DNA from: Lingula anatina
Lineage: Eukaryota; Brachiopoda; Lingulata; Lingulida; Lingulidae
Reading direction: 5' to 3'
DNA length: 64,000 nt
Assembly (NCBI RefSeq): GCF_001039355.2
Contig: NW_019774203.1
Span: 377,164-441,163 of the forward strand
In this document: in pieces, positions 47,303 through 58,428 of the stretch
Numbering within the stretch: position 1 is the stretch's first letter
Layout of the letters: each line of letters starts with the position of its first letter
Translations under genes and position numbers: made by a program
Notes under the pieces: model-generated
The model's input: only the letters and a program-made list of their open reading frames with translations
Database searches by the model: none
Told to the model about the DNA's origin: nothing

Positions 47303-47638
47303 CCGGTCAGTTTTACCATTACATGCATCCGTAGATGGCGGTATGAGAACACCTACGTATGCACACAGAAGGCATGACACACAAACTCTTAGAAACACAC
47401 TGCATACTCACCAAATCACACATGCGTGTGCGAGCATGCTCACACTCAAACACACAGACACACAAACAACTCTGACACACACATGCACCCATGCACGCAC
47501 ACACGCACATACTTACACAGGAAAATTTTGACAGACAACATTCCACCAGTTTGGAATTTGTTCAAAAGGCGACCCCGTGGAACAATAAGCAATGCCACAT
47601 CTTAGGCGGTAACTTAAGGCCCATACAACATAAGAAAA

Positions 47639-47672
47639 CAACAACAACAAAAAAAAAAAAAAAAAAAAAAAA
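47639..47672. repeat. A-rich tract
   Basis: A run of A with a few C interruptions next to the degenerate acceptor of the pseudogene CAP exon. The equivalent in the intact copy is short. Confidence 0.8.
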
Positions 47673-47879
47673 ACAAGGAAAAGATCTAGAGAGCATGCCT
47701 TAGGAAGCAAATTGACAGACTTTGTCCTAGAAATCACTGTTTTGGTGCACACTGGTGTTAACATTCCCTCGTTCGCGTACGTAATGATTTTCAAACGAAA
47801 AAACCACTTTAAGGTAAATAATTGGTTAACGAAATACAATATAATTGTATTTTCATATGTCAACATTGTTCCTTCTACA

Positions 47880-48580
47880 TGTATATACTATGTTCCTTCA
47901 CGTATTTTACTTCACGCATATGCTAGTTATAAGACGGAAATTAAGAGAAGGTTGAAGAAGTTGATCATGTTAAGTATTTTGACTCGGTTAATTATAAAAC
48001 GGTTGATGGAAACTCAACAAAGGGTGTTAAATGAGAATCGGAATGGCGAAGGCCAAAGCAAACAAACTGGTTAATATCTGGAAGGTCAAAAGTACACCAA
48101 ACGGTGTTAAATGTGAAATTAGCGAAGACCTTGATATGACTTGTGCTCATATATGGGCAATAAAAATGATGGGTAATAAAAAGAGCAGGAGAAACGAAAA
48201 GAAGCAACTGAAAAGGGGAAAAAAGTTACGCATATTGTGGCGGGAAAGACGAACAATTTAAGCGACAGTGTTCTTGAGGAACTCGACCTTGAGCATGAAT
48301 TATTGAACAAGATCAAAGAAAGGAAGCTTATTTTTCAAGGCCACCAGCTGCCATTGAAAAAATTAGAGTTCATACAATATTTCAAAGAGACCCGATTAAG
48401 AGAAAACGTGGCAGGTCGAGGTTTGGATGGAAGAAAATGGACACAAAATGGACAAGAAAAAGTTTAACAGAGGTCATGAGGACGGCAGTTGATAGAAAGA
48501 AGTGGACGGGTTTGGTCCATGGCGTTTGCCGACAATCTTCGATATGCGAAGGATCGGGCTGAAGATGATGATGATCATGA
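47880..48580 (+). mobile_element. LINE relic, copy 2
   Basis: Paralogue of 34120-34840 and more complete at its 3' end: after ENVAGRGLDGRKWTQNG-like and KKWTGLVHG pieces in shifted frames it ends in a GATGATGATG tract near 48560. Several frameshifts; not functional. Confidence 0.65.
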
Positions 48581-49579
48581 TATGCTATGTACGAATTATT
48601 CCTGAAACCCCTACCTCCACACGTACATGTACATTCACTTCACTTATAATCTCAACTTGATCCCCTTGGATTTTGGTCTCTAGGCGTGAAGATAGTCGCA
48701 ACGAGCCCTTTTCAAAATTTTTGAAAATTTTAAATAAATTTAATATATCTCCCAAGCCAAATAGACTACTGACGAGTTCATTTATTTTTTAGTTCAGTGT
48801 TTTCTGTCTTTCCGCAGTAATGAGTTCAAATTTAGTTGCTAAATGATGTATGGTGGCGTTTGGCTATAAGCAGTTGAAAGAGGTCTTGCGGTAATTGTAT
48901 CTATGATGGATGGCAAATGGCGCTAACTTCTCACGCTTGTTTTTTTGTGCGACGTATCGCATTGAACGTTTGTATGCCTTTGTAGAGAAACTAATTAACT
49001 GCTAATTAAATCATTATGTGGTTCTTACTTTACATATATATACATGACATTGATTTACTAATGAGGAATACGAGAAAAACATTTTCGAAAAAAAAAACAT
49101 AAATGAATTTAAATTACTTTGATTGTTTTAAAATGCAGATCAAAAGGAAATATTATCTGAATATTTTAATTAGTTAAGTTAAACTTCATCAAGAGTCAAC
49201 AAGTGCAGAACATGTTTTTAGTGTCAGAAAAAGATGGAAAAGGTCAAAGTCAGTAACAGTTCATGTGATTGGTTAATTTCATAACATATTTCAATTTTGA
49301 TCAACTGTATATCACATGATAACCGAGTTTTGGATAAGGTCCAAGCATGACTAACCCAAATAATATTTTAGATATCTTTAATTTAAAACACGTCTCTTAG
49401 GGATTACCTAATAAGGAAATGTTGCATGGTTTTCATCATGGATTTCTTGTCTAATTAAAATAAATACGTGTTCTGTTACATGAGTCCATTAATATCTGTA
49501 GAGGTAAACAAGAAAAAAAACATCGTCTAATTAAAATAAAGTCGTGTTCTGTTACATGAGTACATTTTCGGGTGAAGTG
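48581..49579. other. intergenic, no gene seen
   Basis: AT-rich sequence with no coding signal I can support. A short direct repeat near 49450 and 49525 (TCTAATTAAAATAAA ... GTGTTCTGTTACATGAGT) is present. Confidence 0.45.
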
Positions 49580-49662
49580 TATAAAAAGTGCAGGTACAGG
49601 AGCACACTACATGTACAGTAGATATCGAGACCCTGCGTGAAAGAAGGTAGAGACTGGAGTTG
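49580..49662 (+). promoter_or_regulatory. TATA box and likely 5' noncoding exon of the WxxW gene
   Basis: TATAAAAA at 49580-49587, then about 75 bases to a strong donor (GTTG then GTAAGT at 49663). The first coding exon of the WxxW gene begins behind an acceptor (GTTTCAG, ending 53317), so an upstream noncoding exon is required, and this is the best candidate seen. The intron would be about 3.65 kb. Linkage is inferred. Confidence 0.4.
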
Positions 49663-49854
49663 GTAAGTACTTACGGTTCACGCAAAGATTTATTCCTTGT
49701 ATTAATTAATTCATTCGTTTTCCCTTTATTCCCATTATTATTATCACTATTGTTGTTGTAATTGTGTTGTTGTTGCTGTTGTCGCTGTAACCATACTCTA
49801 AAGTTCAGGCGCGTCGTAAACATGAAACCGAACACATTTTAAGTGTGCAAATGT

Positions 49855-50105
49855 TACAGTTTGAGAACGCTTTAAACAGTGTTCTGGCGCTAGAACACTA
49901 CGCGTTGTGAAATATAGAACACATTTTATGTTCTTTTTTGTGTTTGTGTTTTAGCACACAATTACATGTATTTCAGAACACTTTTTACGTGTTCAAATGT
50001 TTCTTTTTGAGAACACTAAAATGTGGTCTAAAAGGAACTTAGGACACTTGTTATTCTGAAAGAAATCTAGAATACTTGGTGTTCTTCAATAAAATGCATT
50101 TATTT
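49855..50105. repeat. cluster of GTGTTCT / AGAACAC motifs in both orientations
   Basis: Within about 250 bases, ten or more near-copies of the seven-base motif AGAACAC and its complement occur at irregular spacing (for example near 49890, 49917, 49975, 50000, 50010, 50080). It could be the subterminal repeats of a DNA transposon. No coding. Confidence 0.55.
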
Positions 50106-52080
50106 GAAAGAGAACAAAATTTCTTAAGTCAAATTACATGAGCATCAGCTTGACTTATTACAAACAATCAGATTATTGAAAGAAAGTGCGAAACTTCTAG
50201 GCTAACAATATCCGTAAAAATGCGCATCAACACAAGCAAAACAGGTACTTTTTTATCTGTATAAAGCTTAACGCGCCAAACTTTATGGTGGCTAAATATG
50301 TGACTAAGTTGGATCAAACCATGAAACAAGGGTGGTCAAGCAGTCGAAGCAGAGAGACGAGACCCGGCATACACGTTTGGCAGCAAGTTCTTTATTTTGA
50401 CACTGTAGTCTAAAAGATTTCTTTAGGTAAGTATATAAAAAGCTTTTATTTGACCCTGGATTTTGTCATGTCGAAAACAAGCTATGAGCAGCTTAAAAAA
50501 ACTTACAAAAGTGTTTTCTTTGAAGCATGGATTATTCATTGATGTCGTTTTAATACCAAGTCCCATATCAGCCTCAACTCAGGAGTGCCACTTGGTGGGG
50601 TCGTGTGCTCCTCAGCAACGCCTTTACATGAGTTGGAATTTTTCTTAGTCCAAGCAGTCTGCAGTTCCTGCACTTGACGCTCTACATCCTTAGGACTTTC
50701 TACATGTTGCTCGACCACTGGTTAGTTCATGTATGTCTTCATCTTTTTCAATGCTGATGCGATAGGTAGTATTTGCTGAATGAGTTTAATATTAACTAGT
50801 AAATCAACAACCAAACCACCTCTTTTTAACAATAGCTTTTCGTTACAAGAAGTCATTTAGTATCTTAATCCTTTGAGCGCCACGATTGTTGTCTAATTTT
50901 CATAAAAAAAGGTTTCACAGTTGGGCACTTCGAGAGACTGTGGTACAAAGAGACTTTTCGGTTACATTCAACTTGCATTCCTGAAGGCCCACCTCCAAAA
51001 CATTATCAGTTTATTTTGTTCAAAGCGGATAAAAAAAAAACTTACCCATGGCTATGGTCCTTTCAATGCAACCACAGGATAGCGTTGATACATTTTCTGC
51101 TCAATCGCAAGATAGGGAGTCTGGGCTCCGTATCTCGAAAGGTTCGCTATGTTGCGCACGAGCGTTAGTGTCTGTTGCACCTTCAAGTATCGTAACATGT
51201 TTTCATGTCATGTACCTATATTATCCCTAGAAGTATTTTCTGCCCAAAATACCAAAAGAAAAAATGTTATCTCACTATGTTGTTGGAAAAACTGCTTTTT
51301 TCTCTGAGCCCACGTCTTCCCTTCCGTTCACCTCCAGCTAAAAATGACCACTCAGCTTCACGTCTTACACCACTACACGTCACGCCCGGTACAATCCTCT
51401 CTCCTCCGGTACCCTCCATTAACTTGCCCATTATGCTGTTAACAATGCAAAGACACCATTAAGACTAGACCCAGACGGGCCCTAATTAGGATGGTGTGTG
51501 GGCCTCCTAGACATAGGACTAGGTTAGGACTGGGCCTGTGACATATATATATATATATAATGTGGGAAACGAACAAGCCAATCAATCTGTAGCCGAGTAT
51601 AACAGTAAAGGCGAATAACAACGGATCTTTCATGTAACGGTTCATACACGTGTACAATCATACCGTGTACAATCGGTCAGGACGGATGGTTCACGCAGAA
51701 CGGACTGTACACGTGACACCGGTAATGACTTGCACGATGGATAATATGTTATGCAAGAGGAGAAATGCAACCAATGTGGTTAACCAATTTGTCGTAAATT
51801 ACTTTCCTAATGTAAGACAGTGGGTGTAAGAATAATCAATGACAGGCATAGAGATGATGTAACTGCGAGTTTTACCTTTTGTAACTCAAACGGACTGAGA
51901 ACAAAGACTATTTGCTAGCTGAATCCAAATCTTTCACTTATATTGCGCAGTTTTCATCGGGAACATTCAACACCTTTTCTCATCATGCACCAATCACGTT
52001 TGTCCTGGTTAGTGGGCCTTTAAAACAAAATGCGCTACCAGATAACGATGCACATAAGACAGGCATTGAACTCAGAATTA
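50106..52080. other. intronic or intergenic, no gene seen
   Basis: No family resemblance in either strand. An (AT)n tract sits at about 51543-51560. Small open frames are isolated and of ordinary composition. Confidence 0.45.
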
Positions 52081-52291
52081 GACCCCATTCCCATAGATTT
52101 TAGATCGATCTATCCATGTGGGGAGTCTCACTTGATTACTGTCAGCTTAGCCGGCTTAAGCGTCTGTCCCGTTAGGGGGTAATCAACTATGGTGCGCTCT
52201 CGACTGAGTGCAATTTAGCGTGAACCCCCAGGGAGTTAGGTCGATCTAAATCTTAATCTCTGGATCTATCCAAATCTCTGGGAATGCACCC
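52081..52291. mobile_element. Harbinger-like MITE, copy 3
   Basis: In inverted orientation to copies 1 and 2. Ends GACCCCATTCCCATAGATTT and AAATCTCTGGGAATGCACCC, with a perfect TTA duplication at 52078-52080 and 52292-52294. This copy gives the clearest target-site evidence for the family. Confidence 0.75.
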
Positions 52292-52294
52292 TTA

Positions 52295-53311
52295 GTATTT
52301 CGGTGAGAACAAAAAAATCACGTTATAAGAATATTTGTAAACAGTTAAAAAGAAAATATAGCTGTTTCGAAGGTGATATGTTAGAATATTTAAAAACGGC
52401 GAAGCAAGCACAAATCCTGATCCACGTTTGCAAATGTTAACTGGAAATCATTTTGTTATTGTGACGAAATCAAGAGAGGGTAGAATCGCTGAAGTCCACA
52501 AACGTTATGGCTTATAGATGACTTTGCTCCCTGGTATGTTTTTTAGTATTACCAGAAGGACAGAGACGAGTTTAGGTGTGGTTGCACGGTTATACCGCAT
52601 TCATCGATGAGGGTCCTCTTTTGTTTGGATAGAGGATGTAATGGCCGTGTCACGCCTGGCATATTTTTGATATAAGCGTGTTTTCAAAATATGGCACAGT
52701 AAACATCTATATTCCCTTTTGTAACAAAATAAAGAGAGACAATTTGATTATATGTCTAAAATACCTAGAATTTCTATATAATTTGTCTATAAAAATTGTA
52801 CGAGTATATACTATCGCCTATAGGTACCTCTGGATGCTTAGCTGGGAATAAAGATGTTTGTGGAGTTTATTTAAGACAACAGTCAATGTGTGAATATATT
52901 AAATTTTGCATAATTGACAAAGCCGTTGCTTTTTTTCTTTGTGACGTAATGAGGGCAAAGGCGTATCTTTAAAACCCCGTGGAACGGGTTTTGTGACAGA
53001 TTCCCTTTAGTAGCTTGCTGCAGAAAAGGACACTGCGCTACAGCACCGCGCAAAAACCAGAAAATTTGACGTGGAGATCTGGTGCACCGTTTTCTACATA
53101 TTTGGCTTAATGTGTGTTCAGTGCAAGTAACGGTTTTTTTTCTTTGGTTGAATGATATGCAAAAGTATACGTTGCTGAACTGAAGAAGAAAACGGTCTGG
53201 CCAAGCAACTGCTGTGTCTTGTATGCTTATGAATCCCATTAAGAATACACAGTAAAATATACTTTAAATGAAGTGTGTAAGTAAGGTTAACAATGTAATG
53301 TTTTTTTTTCG
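52295..53311. other. intron of the WxxW gene (inferred), no other gene seen
   Basis: AT-rich sequence leading into a T-rich tract (53301-53309) and the acceptor at 53317. A 118-residue open frame on the minus strand (52883-53239) has no recognisable domain and I do not call it a gene. Confidence 0.4.
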
Positions 53312-53324
53312 TTTCAGCAACAAC

Positions 53325-56300
53325 ATGGAAGGTATCTTTGCGATATATTGCATCCTGTTGGTAGTTCAGGTCCAAGGTAATTGCATTCTTTTTTTTTTTT
53401 AATTGCACCTATTTGTCATGAACCGTTCTCGTGATTTTAGTTTTTGAAAAGTAAATGTTGTAGTATACCGGTATGTGTCTGATCAAATATCTTCATAAGA
53501 TAAATCAAGTATTTCAAAACCTTGTGATGGCGGGATAAAAAAGCATGCATTACAGAAACCTTTTTAATAAGAAAAAATCATTGAGAGATAAAAATTAAAG
53601 CACATTTCGTTGATGTCAGTGAAATGCTGTTTTTTTTTATCTAATGAACACCTAGATATTTTGTCATTCTACAACAAATGTATCCTAAATTTATAACCTT
53701 AAAATTATATCAGCTGCAGTAACGTGTGACATGAACGACAAGATCAAGTATTTAAATACAATTATGAATGTTTTATCACAAACCCATACGACCGCTTTTT
53801 ACAGAAAGATATGATTTGTTTATTTTCTAGCACACATGCCTTTACCCGCCTTATATAATTGTGATGGACGTATATTGTAATATAATCAGACAGGGCGTGA
53901 TATAGATTTTAACATTCTTTTCTTCTTTTTTTTAGTACAATTTACCATTTGTTTGATTGATTTTACATAAGTAGTATAAAATAAGTTGATAAATCACGGG
54001 CGGTGGTAGATACATGTAAGATGCTTATGCTCCTTGGAAATAAAACAATTTTTTTGACAAAGAAACTTTTAAGCCTTGCAGTGAATCATAAAAATTACGA
54101 AAGAAATCGTTTTCATGCTTAGTTCCAAATTATGATATATTTTAATGTAAAACTTCAATGTACCACTGTCTATCGACCGGTATGACAGGAATGGAGGTCC
54201 TCTAGGAACCGTTGTCCGGTCCCCATTACTTTGTACAGGTGACATTCGTTCATATACTAACCCCAATACTAATCGTTTGGGAACCCGGACTTCCATTCCT
54301 AGGACTATCGTTCCTGTCTCATCGGGTTCTGGAGAAGAGCAGTATCTTTTGAAAAAATACATTTCTTTTTACCGTTGATAACAGCCACAATCCATATATG
54401 GTTTTGCTCTTCTTTTAGGACACTACTGGACCAGCTGGTTTGACCGCGACAACCCATCGGGGACTGGAGATTGGGAAACTTTATCTGACCAAAAGGTGAA
54501 ACGAATGTTACTAGTATTGGGTTATTTTGCCATTGCTTATGGTATTTGACGCTTTACCCGCCTATAGTCAAAAAGTTTAGTTTTCTTATGATGGTGGTGT
54601 TGGTGGGTAAAATCCTAGAACGGTATATTGTATGGTGATGTTAAATACCATGTAATTTAAATGGCATCAGTCCCTTAATTTTGAGCTCAGTCTTATGTAT
54701 CTGAAAACTGCAATACCATTTTTCCATCTACCCATATTCCAAACACTACATACCACCAGTAGTGCAAATCATTAGATTTGATAGTCAGCAATACTAGTAT
54801 ATACATGCATACTTTGTCTATGTGTAACAGGCATTAGGGGAAGTGTGTGGAGTTAATTGCGACCCCATAGCTGCAGAGTGCCGTGTTAAGGGAACCACCA
54901 CTGTGTTCACTCGCTGGGCCGGTACAGCTCCGGACAAACTTTTGTACCACTGCCTGCCCTCTAAAGGCCTGGCCTGCCGCAACGCCGACAACCCCGAAAT
55001 CTGCAAAGACTATGAGATAAGATACAAGTGTCCGTCTACCAGTATGTATATGGAAGATTGTGTTAGTTGTGCCACTGGCGGTTGTAATTGTGCTGTGCTA
55101 CATTAGGAAAGTTAATCAATAATAGTAGTTCATTCTCTACTTAAGGCCTCCGGCCTTTTTACAATGATTTGATGATAATTCATTTCATTCATTTTCATGC
55201 GCATTTCATGATACATCCCCCTCTAATAGCGGCTTTCTTTTCATTTCTGCTTTTGTCAAACAATTCGCAATATTCCTTAAAACTCTAATATTCATTGATT
55301 TCATCAATCTGATAAATATTTCACGCGAACCCAGTTCTCAATTACAAGTAGGCAACTATCCGATAATAAATTTACCCTCAAGTCGCTAAATGGAGGACAT
55401 TCTAACAAGAAGAGTCTTTTGCATTCGACTACCTCTCAATTACAACACTGACAAATTCTCTGATACCTAGACTTACCACTGTGTGCACCTTTTTCAATTT
55501 CAACTTGATGATTCAAACATCGAGCTTAAACTGATATACAGCTAGCTTTAGCAAATACTGTAACGTAAGACTCAATAATAAGATCATGTTTAATTAACTT
55601 ATATACATCTAGTTTTACATTGTTAAACATTTCGTCACGACTGGAAGTCAATAATATCCATGCACCTTTGATTAAAACCCTTTATAAATGTACTTTCATC
55701 CCCCACTCCTTGATTTATCCAGGCTATTCCAAAACCATATCCATATAACAGGTTCTTTACTTGTAATCCCCAACAATCCTTATCGTTTTCTGCCATATTA
55801 TACTGCCACATGTAACACGCATTATTAAACCTATACTGTATTTTCAGGGGCATTCATGAGCTTGAGCCAGTACTTTTATAGTATTTTCACCCAACCCTTT
55901 AAGAATCTCTGCCTAATTCAACCCTTGCCGCTACGTTAGGCGCATTTCTTTCTAATTGCAATAACAATTTGCAGAAGTTATTCTGTACAATTTTCCCATC
56001 TTGTCCAAGATGAAAAACCCATAGTTTAAATACCCATAGTTTAAAATAGGAACAATCTTTGTATCAAAAATGTTTAACTAGCAATCAACCTTAATTTCAC
56101 CAAATGCACTCGAAGGTTTTCGCAGGATAAATAAAGCCTTGAATAAAGCTTGTTCAGCTAAATTCTTTTGTACCTTATTCCAACCCCCTTTAGTTACCCC
56201 GGTACTGATAGCCTAGTGTAACCTCTATTTGTTTCCCTGAACATTTCCATTTTTCATTTTTCCTTAAATATCCCCCTCTCCTTAAAATCACCATTTTAGT

Positions 56301-57258
56301 TTTAGACATACTGACTTTCAATTTCCATCTCTTACAATATTATTCCAACTTGTTGATCTTTCTTTGCATGCTTATTGCCGTATCAGAAAACAAAACCAAA
56401 TCATCAGCAAATAAACAAACTGTACAATTCAATATATCCAACAGAAATGCCCCGATCACCGTTATTTTAAAATTAATTTTCTAAGTCATTGATAAATAAA
56501 TTAACTAGGAAATGAGGAAATAATGTCAAAGATATGTGTCAAATGCACGTTCATATTTACATCAAACCAAATCCTCGGTCATTAATTAAGTCGAATAAAA
56601 TAAATAAAAAATATGTTGATTGATATCTTGATATCATTAAAGTGTATTTGATGATTAAAAACATCAAAGTATATTTGATCCCACAGGCACTACGTGGACA
56701 TCCTGGTTAGACAGGGACGACCCCAGCGGTACTGGGGACTGGGAACATGTTGGGAAAACCGGATTTAATCCTGTACGTGGAGTGTTTGAAATTATATAAT
56801 AGTAGAATAGTTTTAAATTCTGGTCTGTTATTCTAATAACCGTAAGCTTCATTGCCTTGTATTTAACTTAATTATCTTGTACTCTTTTATATCTTTTATA
56901 TGTTTGAACTTATTGTGTAACTGCTACTACAGTTTCTTTAAATGCTGTTAATTTCAGACAGCGTTGAAAATGTACGGAGCATTCCAATATGGAGCCATGA
57001 CTGTCAACAAAATCGTGTCACTTTTTTGTTAATGGTATCGCAATTTACTTTAATAAACTTATCATTTATTTTCAGTGCTCCAACAACGATCCAATCAAGA
57101 TCGAGTGCCGCGTCAAGGGAACCAATCAGCCTTGGGACCAAGCGGGTCAGGTGATCAGGACCAAGTGCACGCCCTCTGAGGGATTCGTCTGCGTGAACGC
57201 CGACCAGCCGAGTGGGGAGACTTGCAAAGATTACGAAGTCCGCTTCATTTGCCCATAG
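53325..57258 (+). CDS. secreted protein with two tandem WxxW domains (202 aa)
   Basis: Coding exons 53325-53376, 54419-54495, 54831-55041, 56687-56772, 57076-57258 join in phase (609 nt with stop). Exon 1 is a signal peptide (MEGIFAIYCILLVVQVQ). Exons 2-3 and 4-5 each encode one domain of the mucin-2/CILP WxxW type (Pfam Mucin2_WxxW). Domain 1 has WTSWFDRDNPSGTGDWE, then IAAECRVKG, CLPSKGLACRN and YEIRYKCP. Domain 2 has WTSWLDRDDPSGTGDWE, then IKIECRVKG, CTPSEGFVCVN and YEVRFICP, ending at TAG. Both domains share the internal intron position and phase, indicating duplication. AATAAA at 57287 and 57291 lies just after the stop. If the intron after exon 3 is retained, the frame runs to a stop at 55104-55106, giving a one-domain form with a short Cys-rich tail. 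Extracellular, mucus- or matrix-like role by family. Confidence 0.85.
54181..54320. mobile_element. MITE-like element (GACAGGAATGGAAGTCC family), copy 3
   Basis: Left end TATGACAGGAATGGAGGTCC, right end GGACTATCGTTCCTGTCTCA, inside intron 1 of the WxxW gene. It shares the interior with 33463-33613 and 47141-47302 but lies in unrelated surroundings, so it is an independent insertion. Confidence 0.65.
55110..56500 (-). mobile_element. LINE reverse-transcriptase relic
   Basis: Minus-strand frames interrupted by stops resemble the later reverse-transcriptase region and C-terminus of an invertebrate non-LTR element. Pieces include ADDLVLFSD (the YADD box context, near 56400), VSMSKTKMVILRRGG, NAPNVAARVELGR, and WQYNMAENDKDCWGLQVKNL followed by YGYGFGIAWINQGVG (55635-55853 region). 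It fills much of intron 3 of the WxxW gene in antisense. Confidence 0.7.
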
Positions 57259-57286
57259 CTCTGCCCATCCAACCCAAAATGTGTCT

Positions 57287-57296
57287 AATAAATAAA
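57287..57296 (+). terminator. polyadenylation signal of the WxxW gene
   Basis: Overlapping AATAAATAAA 29 bases past the stop codon; the only such signal close to the gene end. Confidence 0.7.
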
Positions 57297-57892
57297 TCAC
57301 AGACATGTGCTTCATGTAGTAGTGCCCTGATATCTCGTCGATTTAAGTCATGTCGTCTAAAAAAATTAACTAGCAAATAATATGCAATCGACGTTTTAAC
57401 CATGTAGGAATTGGTTTCAAATTCCCTTTGCTTTCATTTCGAAAAAAAAATATCCAAATTTATGCGGCAATAAATTGTAGAATTTAAACAGTAAAGTGTT
57501 GTTATTGTTTTCTTTGAAGTTTATAAAAGTTCTCTTCTAATACTTCATTTTTCATTCTGTCTATCCGTTCACCCATCTATCCATCTATCCTTCTATCAAT
57601 CTATTCATCTAGCTATATATCTTATTATTTTGTTTGTGAAACGGGGGCCTGATAGTTTGCGGTTTAGGCATAAAACAGGACACGGTGTTCACAATTAAAT
57701 TTGGCAGTATTTGGGAAGAAAACGACAGTGAAAAGAATGAGTACCCATCACTTTCTGTCGTCCTGTGTCTTATGTCCGTGTTAAACCCTTTATTTTAGGG
57801 ATATATAATTTGAAAGGTTCATCTGTGCAGAAAAAAAACACAACTTAAAAAACAATGGGATCTTCCATGAAGTTCTTTATCATTTGAAATAG
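57297..57892. other. intergenic, no gene seen
   Basis: A short ATCTATC-rich patch near 57560-57620; nothing else identified. Confidence 0.45.
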
Positions 57893-58428
57893 TACCCAAC
57901 TACCAGAGTAGGCACCTACGGATCCTGAATTAACCGGTATATCGGACCACACTACCCGTTTTCAAGGTGTGTGTCAGAACGCATTTCGGAGTATCATACC
58001 CCAGAACAAATTTTGTAGGACGACTGCGGGTTCATCCACGCTCGGCTGAACAACTTTAAACTGTACTCTTACTTTAGAGTACCCTATGTTATTGTCTCTA
58101 TGGGGGTATGTGGGGACTTTACGACATTCGGTTTGAATGTTTTAACCACTTTTGATAGGGCTTTTTTTGCATTGTATTAGATTAATGTGGCAGTCTAAGG
58201 TTGTTCAAGGTGGCTTTCAAATTTATACACCCGGTTTTAAAATCATATAGCGATTTTACGACAATCGTTTACTATCCAATCAAGGTGACAGCCGAGCGTG
58301 GGCTCATCCTGTCGGTGTTCTGACTGATACTCCGAAATGCGATCTGACACACACCTTGAAAACGGGTAGTGTGGTCCGATATACTGGTTATTTCAGGATC
58401 CTTAGGTGCCGAGTCTGGTAGTTGGGTA
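57893..58428. mobile_element. 536-bp element with about 100-bp terminal inverted repeats
   Basis: The left end TACCCAACTACCAGAGTAGG matches the reverse complement of the right end (ctggtagttgggta), and similarity continues inward for about 100 bases (both contain GTGTGTGTCAGA and CATTTCGGAGTATCA). The interior has no transposase. A detached right end of the same family is at 9397-9486. Confidence 0.8.

Larger units (their letters stand above)
43056..47628 (-). pseudogene. CAP-EGF pseudogene (middle block)
   Basis: Recognisable exons, 5' to 3': a CAP exon remnant (47516-47628), then EGF exons 46716-46814, 46343-46441, 45973-46068, 44995-45098, 44180-44281, 43818-43913, 43440-43535, and a split one 43056-43297. 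Lesions visible by comparison with the paralogues: the CAP exon acceptor AG is changed to AT; the exon at 44995-45098 has lost one base of a G-run (104 instead of 105 nt); the donor at 44180 reads GTGGAG instead of GTGAGT; the first Cys of the exon at 43818-43913 is Tyr; the exon at 43056 carries a 143-bp insert; the three terminal coding exons are deleted; and there are no upstream start or other CAP exons. Not expected to make the protein. Confidence 0.85.

Noticed and set aside
52883-53239. 118-codon minus-strand open frame
   Set aside because: No recognisable domain, signal peptide or splice support, and no copy elsewhere in the window.
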